A stretch of 64,000 bases of DNA from Vanrija pseudolonga (GCF_020906515.1 NC_085849.1:2356001-2420000); one strand, 5' to 3'; positions 44,962-55,100 are shown, counted from the first letter of the stretch. Translations and numbers: made by a program. The notes: a model not told the origin generated them from the sequence alone.

Positions 44962-45660
44962 CTAATTAGCTTTACGTGATGCGGACTTGACAGCGCGCGC
45001 TTCTGCGTTCTTGACCATGCTGCCGAGGATATAGCCAGGGATGGCGAAGCCGAGGGTGACGGCGGCCCCGTGAAGGAGGTAGTCGGCGGGGTGGCCCGCC
45101 TGGGCGATGTAGTACATTGGCGATGTCCATGGGGAGAGGTTGAGGAAGAGGATGACGCAAGTGACGACGGCGCGCGTGATATCGACGCCGCGGCGGGCAA
45201 ACAGGCCGTACGCGAGGGCAATACACAAGGCGCTGAATGCACCCTCCAGGAGCCAAGCGTAGGTGAGATACCTTCCCCACCAGCCCCAGCCGTAGTGCTC
45301 CACAGAGTGGGGGTATGCAGCGAGGTCGCCGTTGTGGAAGGGCAGATCACATGCCCAGTGGGCGAAGCTCGCCACGAACGCGACAGCCGCGGCGGTCGCT
45401 CCATTCCTGGCGTAGAACCCCGCCCAGATAAGCGACAGCACGACGGCCATGAGCAGGCTATGGTCCCAGTCGATGAAGACGAGGTCGAAGAAGAGGAACG
45501 GGCCGGCGGAGAGGTTTGGCGCGACGCGGTTCACGCCCACCATGGTGGACACGCCGTTGATCAGGTCGAGCCATGTCGAGCCGACTATGCTCGCTGCTGG
45601 CGGGACGGCAGGGAAGAGCGAGGCGAGAAGCAGGCCGAGGGCAAAGTGGCCGACGTACAT
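44962..45660 (-). CDS. Multi-pass membrane protein resembling bacterial putative metal-dependent hydrolases
   Basis: A single-exon gene of 232 residues; ATG at 45660 (MYVGHFALGLLLASLFP), stop complement at 44962-44964. The open frame extends upstream, but the methionine chosen matches the family start, where a His sits near residue 5. Other features are STWLDLINGV, FDLVFIDWDHSLLMAVVLSL, SFAHWACDLPFHNGDLAAYP and four or more hydrophobic helices. The spaced His/Asp residues within membrane helices (GHF, DWDHS, HWACDLPFH) match a widespread bacterial/fungal membrane family related to YdjM-like putative metal-dependent hydrolases. The function is not established. Intronless structure in an intron-rich region may hint at prokaryotic ancestry (inference). 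It converges on the Sec7 gene, 84 bases apart, and diverges from the E2 gene. Confidence 0.82.
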   Translation of the reverse strand: MYVGHFALGLLLASLFPAVPPAASIVGSTWLDLINGVSTMVGVNRVAPNLSAGPFLFFDLVFIDWDHSLLMAVVLSLIWAGFYARNGATAAAVAFVASFAHWACDLPFHNGDLAAYPHSVEHYGWGWWGRYLTYAWLLEGAFSALCIALAYGLFARRGVDITRAVVTCVILFLNLSPWTSPMYYIAQAGHPADYLLHGAAVTLGFAIPGYILGSMVKNAEARAVKSASRKAN

Positions 45661-45886
45661 GGCGTACTGTTGGTGGTGGTTGAGCGACAGGGAGGGTTGG
45701 TCAAGCAAGTGGAGGTCGCACACTCGGCGCCTGGGCCCCGCACTAATCGCCACCAGCCAGCGGCACCCATTTGCCCCCGTGCCAGGACGTATTTGCGCCG
45801 ATTACAGTCAACCGGCCGGCCGTGTCAAGTCTTCCTCGACTTGCAACTCTTCTTACATATATCATCAGCGAGCCCTCAGTAGCAGC

Positions 45887-47102
45887 ATGGCATCTCGGTG
45901 GGCCCAAGGCGGGGCCACCAATACAGTGAGCTTGAATCACGACTTCGTTGGTTCCAAGCTCACGCATGCACAGATGGCGGCCAAGCGCATACGCAAGGAG
46001 GTGAGCCCGCCCGCACCCAAACGCCGCCGTTGCCACCGCTCACCAACCCCCCCGCCCAGATCACCGACCTCGCGCGCGAGAACCTCGGCGATATCAAGCT
46101 CGCGCCCAACGAGTCCAACATCTTCCAGTGGCGCGCCGTGCTCCCCGGCCCCGCGGGATCGCCGTACGAGGGCGGCGTGTTCGAGGTCGATGTGCGCGTG
46201 CCGGACGATTACCCGTGAGCATAGAGTGTCGGTGATGCTGGCGGCGGCGCTGACGCCGGCCGATAGATTCTCCCCGCCCCAGCTCCAGTTCCTCACCAAG
46301 GTGTACCACTGCAACATTGCGTCGACGGGTGTCATTTGTGAGTTTTGAATCAAGCCGAGGCACCGCTGACAGCCAGGTCTTGATGTAAGTTTGTCATTGG
46401 CGAGACGAGACGGTTTGGCCGGCCTGCCGACGCACTGCTCATACCCGCCGCAGCTCCTCAAAACGGCCTGGTCGCCCGCGCTGTCCCTCTACAAGGTCGT
46501 CCTCTCCCTCTCGTCGCTCCTCACCGACCCCAACCCCGGCGACCCGCTCGTGCCGGCCATTGCACAAGAGTACAAGAGAAATCGCAAAAAGCACGACGAG
46601 ACGGCACGCGAATGGGTCAAACTGTGAGTTGGAAAGAGTGACTACCGTCCAGCGCCACGCAGAAGCAGCTCGCCAACTTTGGCGGGTAAACATTGCCTGG
46701 GCGGGCCCGCGCCGGGGGACCGTGCTGACGCACAAAAGGTACGCTCTGCCCAAGAGTTCTGAACCCGAGCCGGCAGCACCACCACCACCGACGCGCCCCG
46801 CATCGGCGCGTGGACCACGAGGTGCCGTGTCGCGCGCCGGGACGAGCTCAAGATCAGCCACGCCGCCGCGCGCGGTTACCGGCGTGCGCCGCCGTGAGGA
46901 CCGCGGGTCGGGGCTCAACAATGCCATCGACCTGTTATCCGACGACGATGATGACGTCGAGGTTCTTGGCGAGAGCTCGACAAATGGGAATGCCGCCGAG
47001 CAGCCGCCGCGCAGGTCGAAGCGTGCCCGCGTGGCGAGCGATAGCGGCGGCGGAGGTGGAGAGGCCGGTGGCTCGGGTGAGGTCATTGTTGTGGATGACT
47101 AG
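45887..47102 (+). CDS. Ubiquitin-conjugating enzyme (E2, Ubc4/5-like core) with SUMO-interaction-like C-terminal tail
   Basis: About 285 residues in eight exons. The core reads [17 protein letters not shown], then [40 protein letters not shown] and [20 protein letters not shown]. The [19 protein letters not shown] and [11 protein letters not shown] segments follow Ubc4/UBE2D-type E2s. The catalytic Cys is in TGVICLD. Its codon is split by the intron at 46338-46376 and completed on an 8-nt exon (46377-46384), followed by the intron at 46385-46453. The usual HPN is HCN here. After the UBC fold comes a Pro/Arg/Ser-rich tail. It has two hydrophobic-acidic segments, [16 protein letters not shown] and a C-terminal EVIVVDD, which look like SUMO-interaction motifs. 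No UBA domain is present, unlike Ubc1/UBE2K. Confidence 0.88.
46338..46376 (+). other. 39-nt intron splitting the catalytic Cys codon of the E2
   Basis: GTGAGT donor after the T of TGT, internal CTGAC, acceptor CAG. The remaining GT of the codon begins the 8-nt exon. Confidence 0.8.
46377..46384 (+). other. 8-nt micro-exon of the E2 gene
   Basis: GTCTTGAT encodes the last two bases of the active-site Cys, then Leu and Asp. It is bounded by a CAG acceptor and a GTAAGT donor. Joining it restores the ICLD motif required in all active E2 enzymes. Confidence 0.8.
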
Positions 47103-47450
47103 ACGCCGAGCGGAGCGCCGCAAAGCCGAGACAGCCAAGAACGTGTTTGGCTGAAGAGCGGAGCAGTAGAGCGCGAGGTAGAGACGGAGCGAGGTGGGGG
47201 AGACGGCATGGCGGCACAGCGGCGGAGAAGGCGCGAGTATAGTAGTAGAGCACATACGCACACACCCACACACCCATCGATCGCCACAAGCGCGACGGCC
47301 ACGTCCACCACCCAACTCTTATTGTATGACACGACACCACGACCATTGCATGTAGGGGTTTTTCATTGTGCTGCATCGTGTTTATAGGCGCGGGCCGGAC
47401 TGGGCTGGGCATCGCGTGAAGATAGAACGGGTAGGGACGTGGCGCGTGGC
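47103..47450. other. Convergent interval between the E2 gene and the cysteine-rich small gene
   Basis: About 350 bases with the two 3' flanks. It includes an ACAC-rich patch near 47250-47275. No other gene was found. Confidence 0.6.
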
Positions 47451-47809
47451 TTAGCAGAGCTCGGCGAGCTGGGGCCGGGGTCAGTAAAGTCGCGTCGACG
47501 TCGACGTTGGCGCGTGCACTCACGCCACAGCAGCAGCACTCCTCGAGGGCACAGCAGCAGAGCTGGGGAGTCAGCGGCCTCGCGGTGTGGCGGACCTACA
47601 CAGCCGTCAATGATGGCGCAGCAGGGGCCGATACCGCCGCGGAGGCGGAGGAGGGACTGCTTGGCCGGGGCGGGGGCGAGCGGGGCAGGCTCGGCGTTGG
47701 CGGGGGCTGGGCGCGTGTCAGTCAGTGGGTTAACAGCGTGTCGGAGCTGCCACGCACTCATGGCCTTCTGGGCGCCGGGCTGGGCAACAACGGGCGAGTC
47801 AGCGGGCAT
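47451..47809 (-). CDS. Small spliced cysteine-rich protein with LRLRGG motif
   Basis: Probable product of about 70 residues. Start ATG at 47809 (MPADSPVVAQPGAQ); stop TAA complement at 47451-47453. Introns: a 51-nt 3n intron near 47707-47757 (GTGCGT...CTGAC...CCCAG), then 47563-47599 (37 nt) and 47469-47523 (55 nt). The splicing choice is decided by the product. Joining exons gives SLLRLRGGIGPCCAIIDGC, LCCCALEECCCCG (exon 47524-47562) and LAELC-stop, with about a dozen Cys in the last 35 residues. Without splicing, the cysteine pattern is lost. No signal peptide is seen. I recall short basidiomycete proteins with a similar LRGG plus C-rich end, perhaps palmitoylated or membrane-associated in the manner of CYSTM proteins, but this is unverified. 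Function unknown. Confidence 0.7.
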
Positions 47810-48680
47810 GGTGGTGTGCTGGTGTTTGCGGTGGTGGTGGTGGAAGTGTCAGTGGCGAGGAAAGGGCAAGGCTGCGATCGCCATCGCGAGCGAGCTTTAG
47901 TACCCCCCTCCGACGGCACATGGGCACGCGCGATAACCGTCACAGGTATATTTCGGGACAGCGTGCAGTGAGTGACAGGGCTGCCTGCCGCTTGCAGCTG
48001 GCGCGAGCTGGCACGCACGCTGGGCCGACGACACAGCCGAGGAAACCGATGCACCGCTGCAGGGGGCAGCGAGGGGGCAAGAGGAGCGGGCAAGCGCAGC
48101 CACCATGGCACGCCCGCGCGTCCTTGTTATTGTCTTTCCTTCTGTTCTATTTTCGACGCGAGGCAATTAACGCTGCGTCGGTCGCGCTGCGTGCGTCGGG
48201 GGTTGACACTTGAGGCTAGGTCGGATCTCGTTTCGGGGTATGGGTGGGCTTATGGGCAACGTGCGTGCCTCGGACAGGAGGCCTGGCTTGGACAGGTGTG
48301 CATGTACATGTGCATGGTCAGAAGGAGGCGGTGGTGGTGGCATCTTGCACGGTGTATTGTGCCGTGTGCGTGCGACGCCAGGAAAAAGTCAAGCACGGTT
48401 ATCGTCACCCAGGCGCAGGGCGCAGGGCCATCACTGGTAATCTGCTACTCGACACCCACCCTCACAACAAATGGGGTCCATCGTCACGTGACCTGCTCGA
48501 CACCCACCTTCCTCCTCCAGTACCACCTTGGCAACAACATGCCGGCCCACGTCGCAACATCGCCCACTAAGCAACGGATGCGGCGAGCTCGCATCCACCC
48601 AGAAAACAGCACACCGACGCTTAAAAACGCATAAAACGGGACACTGGCGGCGCGAAAACGCACCCCGAGGCCCAACGACC
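47810..48680. other. Divergent upstream region of two small genes
   Basis: About 870 bases between the cysteine-rich gene (minus) and the 48681 ORF (plus). An AT-rich TTAAAAACGCATAAAA patch at about 48620-48636 could be a core promoter for the latter. No further gene was recognised. Confidence 0.5.
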
Positions 48681-48905
48681 ATGGCAACAACGCAAGCCCC
48701 GCCCCCGCCGCGCCGCGGCTCGACGCTGCACGTCGCCGACCCGCAGACGCTCGCCATCCAGAAGGACGACGGCACCGTCCTCCGCGCGACGCGCACCGAC
48801 CTGCTCAACCACACGCCGGCGGCGCACGCGCTCGTCGTCGAGGCCATTGTGCAGGCGCCGCTGCCTGTGCCTAGAGTTCCGCGCGCCGCTGCGCCGAAGC
48901 CGTAA
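48681..48905 (+). CDS. Small hypothetical protein (74 residues)
   Basis: ATG at 48681, stop TAA at 48903-48905, single exon. Codons end almost exclusively in G or C, as in neighbouring genes. The sequence opens MATTQAPPPPRRGSTLHVAD and continues IQKDDGTVLRATRTDLLNH, HALVVEAIVQAPLPVP, with a basic Ala/Pro end. There is no signal peptide, membrane span or known motif. The frame extends further upstream, but the ATG at 48681 follows an AT-rich promoter-like patch. Coding status is moderately supported. Confidence 0.5.
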   Translation: MATTQAPPPPRRGSTLHVADPQTLAIQKDDGTVLRATRTDLLNHTPAAHALVVEAIVQAPLPVPRVPRAAAPKP

Positions 48906-49435
48906 TCAATCGCGTGACGAGCACACGACCACACGACCGTGTGACCCTCCCACCCAATCCACCTCATCCGCATCCATATTGTACGCCCCGGCGCTCCCTT
49001 GCCGTGCCCCGCCCCGCCCCCCTCCGTTGTACACGAGATGTAATATCGTTGTTGGCAGTGCCACTGGTTGCCTGGTTGGTCAGGGTTGGGTGGTGCGATA
49101 ACCCTATCAGCGTGGAGGTCGTGTGCCGCTGACGTGTGGACCCAGCGGGCTTTTATCGGCCCCGGCTGGTCGGTGCCGGCGCCGAGGAGGCTGCACGGGG
49201 CTACACACTGCGCTGCGGGGACATGGACAGCGCGATACTGATACAATGCATCTGATAAACCGACTTTTCACGCCGTCGGCGGGTGCGTGTCGGTGCGCGG
49301 CGGAGCGGGTCTGCTGCTCGCCGCCGGCGTCCAGGCCTGACCAATCCGGGCCACGGCCACCCATTCTAGCTACTCTCTCCTATGCTGAAAGCGACTCCAC
49401 TCCCCACCCTCCCCCGCTCACCCCCTTTCTCCACC
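48906..49435. other. Intergenic interval before the SF3A2 3' end
   Basis: About 530 bases with no supported coding or RNA feature. It contains a C-rich GCCCCGCCCCGCCCCCC patch near 49006-49023. Confidence 0.55.
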
Positions 49436-50485
49436 CTACTTGAACAAGAACTGGCAGCTGTACACCTTCTCGTCTGGGTCCCAGTGCTCCCATGTCGTCT
49501 CGGGGTCCTCGTCCTCGTCCGTCATGTCCTTGGCAGGAATGGCGAACGCAATGGTCTCGTAGGGCTCGGCAGCGATCTGGAGTGTGAGCTGGGAAACGAT
49601 GGTGCCGTATGCAACTCACCACCAAGTACTGCAGCGCGCGGTTGGGAATCTCGCGCTTCTGCTCGAACGCAGACATGAACCGCCGCCGAGGGCGCTCGCC
49701 CTGCTTGATCTCGGGCAGGGAGACGGTGAACAGGAGGCCGAGCTGCTGGGTGACGGGGTCGCGGATCTTGACGATCTTGTAGCCTGCGGGTGGGTTCATG
49801 GGAGAGAACATGGCGGAGAGAGAGAGGCAGGAGATAAACCATCGGGCACATGGGGTCAGCGACAGTACAGCGACATCCACGCCACACCCCACACTACCCA
49901 CCTGGCCGTCCAATCTTCACAAACACCTTCTTCCGCACCGTACTAGGCATAGCCTTGGGCGCCTCGAGCATGAGCTGCTCATGGTTGTCGCGCGCGGCAC
50001 GGCGGGCGAGGTTGGTCTGGTGCTTCTTGCCCTGCGTGTGGGCGAGGTACGAGCCCTCGTTGACGTGGAGCGTGAGGCAGAGGCGGCACTCGAGGGTGCC
50101 GAGGTGGGTCCTGGTGCGGTGTCAGCAATGTCCGCACGCCGACAGCGCGTGTGCGGCTCAAGGCCCCGCCTACTCACCTCAGGATATACGGGTCCTTGGC
50201 CAGGTCGATCGTCTCGAGCGCGAGCTTGCGCAGACGCTCGCGCCGGTCCACTGCCGTCTCCGATCCGCCGGCTGTAATTTCAGCACTGCGCTGCGTAGCG
50301 GATGGTCTAGCTGAATGTACTCACCGACACCACCGCTGCCCTTGTTGGCACCTGCGCGATTCTGTTTGTGTCAGCGGGCCTTGGGACATGGATAGCTCTG
50401 GGCGGGGCGAGCTCGCAAACGTACCTGGTAGTCTGTAGGGCGTTAGCATTGCCTCGTACCAGGTGTCCCATTCCCACTCACCCAT
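49436..50485 (-). CDS. Splicing factor 3A subunit 2 (SF3A2/SF3A66/Prp11)
   Basis: About 245 residues in seven exons or so; start ATG at 50485, stop complement at 49436-49438. The first coding exon is only 4 nt (ATGG). The second is 8 nt (50425-50432), and together with exon 3 they give MDYQNRAG, matching the conserved SF3A2 start (MDFQ.R.G). Then follow RRERLRKLALETIDLAKDPY, THLGTLECRLCLTLHVNEGS and YLAHTQGKKHQTNLARRAA, a U1-type C2H2 zinc finger with Cys pair and His pair. FVKIGRPGYKIVKIRDP, RRRFMSAFEQKREIPNRALQ and AAEPYETIAFAIPA complete the family core, ending YSCQFLFK. The protein lacks the long Pro-rich repeat tail of mammals. It is a U2 snRNP component stabilising the branch-site interaction. 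Confidence 0.95.
50425..50432 (-). other. 8-nt micro-exon of SF3A2
   Basis: ACTACCAG (minus strand), flanked by introns 50433-50481 and 50362-50424. It restores M-D-Y-Q-N at the conserved N-terminus. Confidence 0.8.
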
Positions 50486-50734
50486 GATGGATTAGTAGCT
50501 ACTCGCGCAGCTGTTTTGTTGTGACAAAGTCGAAAGTGCAGCGAGGTCGGTGATCGAAGTTGACTTCGAGCCAGGAGCGTTGAGTGGCAAGCCCAGGTGT
50601 AGCGGGATTAAAAACCTTGTGGCACCAGGTTTGGGCCCCACAGTCGTCAAGATTTCGGCGGCGGCAGGCAGGTCTGATGATCAACGTTCAACGTCGCGGT
50701 CCAGCTCTTGCCCATCACACCACCCACACACACA

Positions 50735-52132
50735 ATGTCGCTCTTCGCCTCGGCCTTCGACTCTGGCGCACCAGCCGGCCCATCGCGCCCGCTCTCGTTT
50801 GGCGGATCGCCGGCCACCAAGGCCGCCGGCGGGAAACGCAAGCGCCCGTCCCTCGGCGACGGCAAGGCCGACCAGCTGCGCGCGACGCAGGTCAACCTCG
50901 AGAAGCTCATGAGCCGCGTCGACCGCGGCGAGGTCAAGGAGAAGCAGGGGGCCGAGGGGCTCGGACAGGGGGCGAAGAAGGGCAAGGGGGCGAAGGGGGG
51001 CAAGCAGCAGCAGCAGCCGGCGAAGCAGGCCAAGCCGCAGCCAAAGCAACAACAACAGCCCAAGCAGAAGCAGCAGCAGCCCAAGCCCGACGCCTCGCCC
51101 AAGGCCAAGAAGGCGAAGCACGACGGCGGCAAGCAGAAGCCCGAGGGCGACAAGCCAAAGCCCAAGGGCGACAAGCCAAAGCCCAAGGCCAACCCCAACC
51201 GCCCGGCACCCGTCGAGCTCCCCCTCCCCGAAGTCGCCTCGGCCGCGGACGACAACCTGACCGACATGCAGCGCGCGATGAAGGCCAAGCTCGAGGGCGC
51301 ACGGTTCCGGTGGATCAACGAGCAGCTGTATAGCACGAGGTCAGACGACGCAGTGGCCATGATGGCGAAGGACCCCAAGATCTTCGCGGACGTGAGTGGC
51401 TCCTCCTCCTCCTTCCCTTCTCCTCTGCCAAACTGACACGCGGCGCAGTACCACAACACGCACCGCGCGCTCACGGCAGGCTGGCCCTCCCCTCCCCTCC
51501 CGCACATCATCGCTTTGCTCGCCCCGCTGCCGAAGGCCTCCGTGATCGCCGACCTCGGGTGTGGTGACGCCGGACTGGCACGCGCGCTCGTGCCGCAGGG
51601 CAAGGTCGTGCTGTCGTACGACCTCGTGGGCGACTCTGGCGTTGCTGGCGCCGACGAGGAGCGCAGTGGAAAGGGCACGGACGGGTGGGTCGTCGAGTGC
51701 GACTTCCTCACGCGCGTGCCGCTGCCTGGCCGCCCGGGCGGGCTGGCAGCCGAGCCCCAGCCGAAGAAGAGCAAGAAGCGCGACCCCGCCGCGGCGGAGG
51801 TCGTCGACGCCGTCGTCTGCTGCCTCTCGCTCATGGGCACCAACTGGGTCGGAGGCATCTACGAGGCCGCACGTATCCTCAAGCAAGGGGGCGCGTTCCA
51901 CATCGCCGAGGTGACCTCGCGCTTTGTCTCCACGGACGAGTTCGTCGCTGTGGTTGAGAGCTTTGGCTTGACGCTTGAGAGCCAGGAGGAGCCCAGTACC
52001 CACTTTACGCTCTTCCGCTTCACCAAGACGGCGGCCGTGCCGCTCGGCCCGGCGCGCGGCGAGGCCGGCTGGACAGAGCGCGTCGCTGCCGGCGAGGACA
52101 TTCTCCGTGCATGCGTCTACAAGAAGAGGTAG
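50735..52132 (+). CDS. RRP8: Ribosomal RNA-processing protein 8 (Rrp8), 25S rRNA m1A methyltransferase
   Basis: 446 residues in two exons (intron 51392-51448). Start ATG at 50735 (MSLFASAFDSGAPAG). The N-terminal 190 residues are low-complexity and basic: poly-Gln/Lys/Pro with KPKGDKPKPK repeats, and KRKRPSL, likely nucleolar targeting. The conserved domain begins LTDMQRAMKAKLEGARFRWI, then NEQLYSTRSDDAV and the exon-2 start YHNTHRALTAGWP, diagnostic for Rrp8. SAM-binding motif I is VIADLGCGDAGLA, followed by YDLV, ECDF and AVVCCLSLMGTNW (motif IV). Then come EAARILKQGGAFHIAEVTSR and FTLFRFTKT. The enzyme methylates N1 of an adenine in helix 25.1 of 25S rRNA and supports cleavage at site A2. 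An insertion rich in KKSKKRD lies between motifs III and IV. Confidence 0.95.
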
Positions 52133-52196
52133 CACGCGTCTTGATCTACATCTACATATGCACACAGTGGGCAAACTATTAAATGGACTGTACAAT

Positions 52197-55100
52197 TCAC
52201 AGGCGTCGCAGAGCGGCCACCCGGTCCGCCAGGCTCTCGACCTTGCGCTCGAGGGCGTGCCGGTCTGCCGCGAAGCGGCGTAGTTGCGCCTGGGGCGAGT
52301 TCCGGCGGCTGCGCCACGCTGGGCCGTTGGCGCCAAGCCCCGAGATGTCGACGATGCGTGGCACGGCGGTGAAGCTGGCGACTTCCTTCAGCAGCTTCTT
52401 GGACTCGGTGTCGAGTGCCAAGCGCGCGTCGGGACGCGTGACACCCGTGTGGGCGCGCGGCGTGACGGGCAGGTCCGCGTCGTCCTCGCTGTCGCTCTCG
52501 GTGCTCTTGATGAGCTTGGGAACCGGCTCCAGCGAGGCCGTGCGGAGAGGCGACAGCGATGCAATGTCGTTGAACAAATCTTTGGACTTGAGCAGGGAGT
52601 TCTCCGCCCGTAGGAAGCGGAGGGCACTCTTGAGGTTCTCGATCTGGTCGACCAGGTGGCCGGCCTCGACCCCGCTGACGCTGACGCCGACGAGAGCGTC
52701 GCCCGGTGCAGCGGTGCCATCACCGCCACCATTCTTCCGCAGCCGCGCATTCTCCGCTTCGAGCGAGTCCTGCTCTGCCTGCAGCGCCTCAATCGCGTCT
52801 TCGTACACCTTCTCCTGCTTCTTGGCCTTGGCAATGTCGTTTTCGAGCTCGAGGATCATGTCGGCCTGCTTGCGCGACGCTTCCAGACGCCGCTCAAGAG
52901 TCTCGACCTTGACGCCAGATTCTTGCAGGGTCTGATCGCGGATCTTGACCTCGCGCAACATGTCCTTGAGCTCCTCGGACAGGCGTGACACCTTTCGCTC
53001 GGCTTCGGCATTGTACTGCGCAGCCTCCTTGATAGCGACGACACGAGCAAGCCATGGGGCAGGTGTTTCGACTGACGCGTCAGCACAAACTCACTTGTCA
53101 ACTCACGGTCAATAGTCTGGCCCGACTTGGCTGCATTGCGGAACTTGGGCAGGGCATTGTCGAGGTCCATGACGAGGCGAGTGATGAAGTGGCCGATAAT
53201 GTCCCACGGGGCGAGCTCGGCCGCTCCGACTGGCGCAGTGACCTCGGTGAGAAAGGTTTGGATATCAGCAAGGCGCAGCTGCCCTTTGGAGGAACGCAGC
53301 GACCCGATGTGCGTCGCGATACGCTGAGCCAGCCGCAAGGCGATGTCGACGGCGTTGGAGATGGACGTGACCAGCTCGCTCAGCGACACGGTGTACTCGG
53401 GCAGAAGGGCCACTTGTGCGCGGACTGCCTCCTCCAGTACCGCCGAGAGCTTGCCGGCAGACACCTTGACCGAGCGGACCTGGTCAAGAACGTCCTGCAC
53501 TGGCTGGTACACGGCCTCCTCCAAAGTCGAGTCTCCAAGATCCACTTCAACGTCTGAAACGTCAGCGTTCCTTGCAACGAACTCCATCTTACCATCTTCG
53601 CTGATGAAGGACTGGATCGCATGGCGCACATAACCGACCGCCGCCGCAAAGTTGTCTAGGTCGTCCTCAAACGTGTACGCCAGCGACAGCTGGTGCTCGC
53701 ACGCATCGAGCCCTGGTCTCTGGAAGACGACCTCGGCGAGGTGGTTGAACTGCGATAGCAAGCTGTCCAGTTCTCTCACGCAGTCACCTTCGTTGAACTC
53801 TTCAGACTTGACCAGCCCAATCCAGGCATCGACCTTGCCCTCAACGCCGGCGACCTCGGGAACGACTCGGCCAAACGACACATAATCCTCGGGGTCGGTG
53901 CGGCGCATGACCGCCGCGAAACGACGGTTGAGGGTCGCGAACTGGCGCAGCTTGCCACGCAGCTCACAGACACCCACAAGACGCTCTGAATGGACATCCT
54001 GGAGGGCAGCGGGGAGCCCATGCATCTGCGAGACGGCGTTGGCGAGCATGTCGATCTTGGCGGCCACACGGTTGAAGAACAGCAGCGCGGTCGTCGAGTC
54101 CACTTCGCTCTCGAGGTAGGGGTCTGGTAGGTACGCTTGCACAATGTTCAAGTGGTCTGCCAGCTGCGCAGCTTCCAGCTTCTTGAGCTCGACGTCGAGC
54201 GTCTTGACCTGGGTCTTGGCCGCCGAGGACTGCAGCTTGAGGTTGAGGTTAAGGAGGGCTTGCGACTCCTTGCTGGCAGTTGCGGACTGGTGCTCCTGCG
54301 TTGCTTGCTGGACACGCAGACCGTCAATCTCACTGCAAGCGTCAGTGCTGCGACGGACGGCGAACAATCTCAGCACTTACCTTTGGAGACCCGCCACAAG
54401 CTCGCGGAACTGGCCGATCGTCGTCTCCATATCGGCCACGATGGACTCAAGTTCACCTGATCTGGAGCGCTCCTCGCGGAGCTGCAATGACAACAGAGCA
54501 ATCTCCTCGTCGAGCTGCTTCTCTGTCTCAACGTGGTTTTCCTCCAGCTCATCATTGAGCTCCTTGAGCGCCTCGAGATCTTCAATGGTGACACGCATCT
54601 CCTCCAGGCGCTCCGACATCTGGAGGTTGCGCTCCGTGAGCTCAACAAGAAGATCTTCCGCGTGCAACGCGTCGTCCAGCTGCTGCTTGAGATCCTCGAC
54701 CTGAGCCTCGGAGCTGCTGAGCTTGGACTCGGCGAGCTCGAGGCGGCTGTTGACGTCCTCGCGCGAGCTGAGCTCCTTCTCAAGGTCTGTAATCTTGGTG
54801 CGGTGCTCCTTCTCCGACTCGGAGGTCATGTCACGCAGCCTGATGAGCGCTTCCTTGAGCCTCTCGTTGTGCTTCTCCAGCTGAACGTAGGCGAGTGATG
54901 AACGTTCACCTTCGAGACCAAGGACGGGCTTCTCATACTCGGCTGGCGGGTCAGCCGGCCCCTCTCAGGTCGCAACCCACCATTCTCCTCCTTGACGAGG
55001 GCGACCTCGAGTTCCAACTCGGCGATCCGCTCTGCCAAGCGCTCATTGTCTGCCTCTGCAGCCTCGGCCTTCTCTTCCGCTACCTCGCGATCGAGGGTAG

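Noticed and set aside
47600-47707. LRLRGG considered as a ubiquitin-fusion processing site
   Set aside because: The preceding sequence has no ubiquitin fold (only about 30 Ala/Pro-rich residues), so cleavage by a deubiquitinase is not suggested.
47363-47809. Unspliced 148-codon reading of the cysteine-rich locus
   Set aside because: It reads through two clear GT...CTGAC...AG introns. The spliced version gives a coherent Cys-rich end and an earlier stop.
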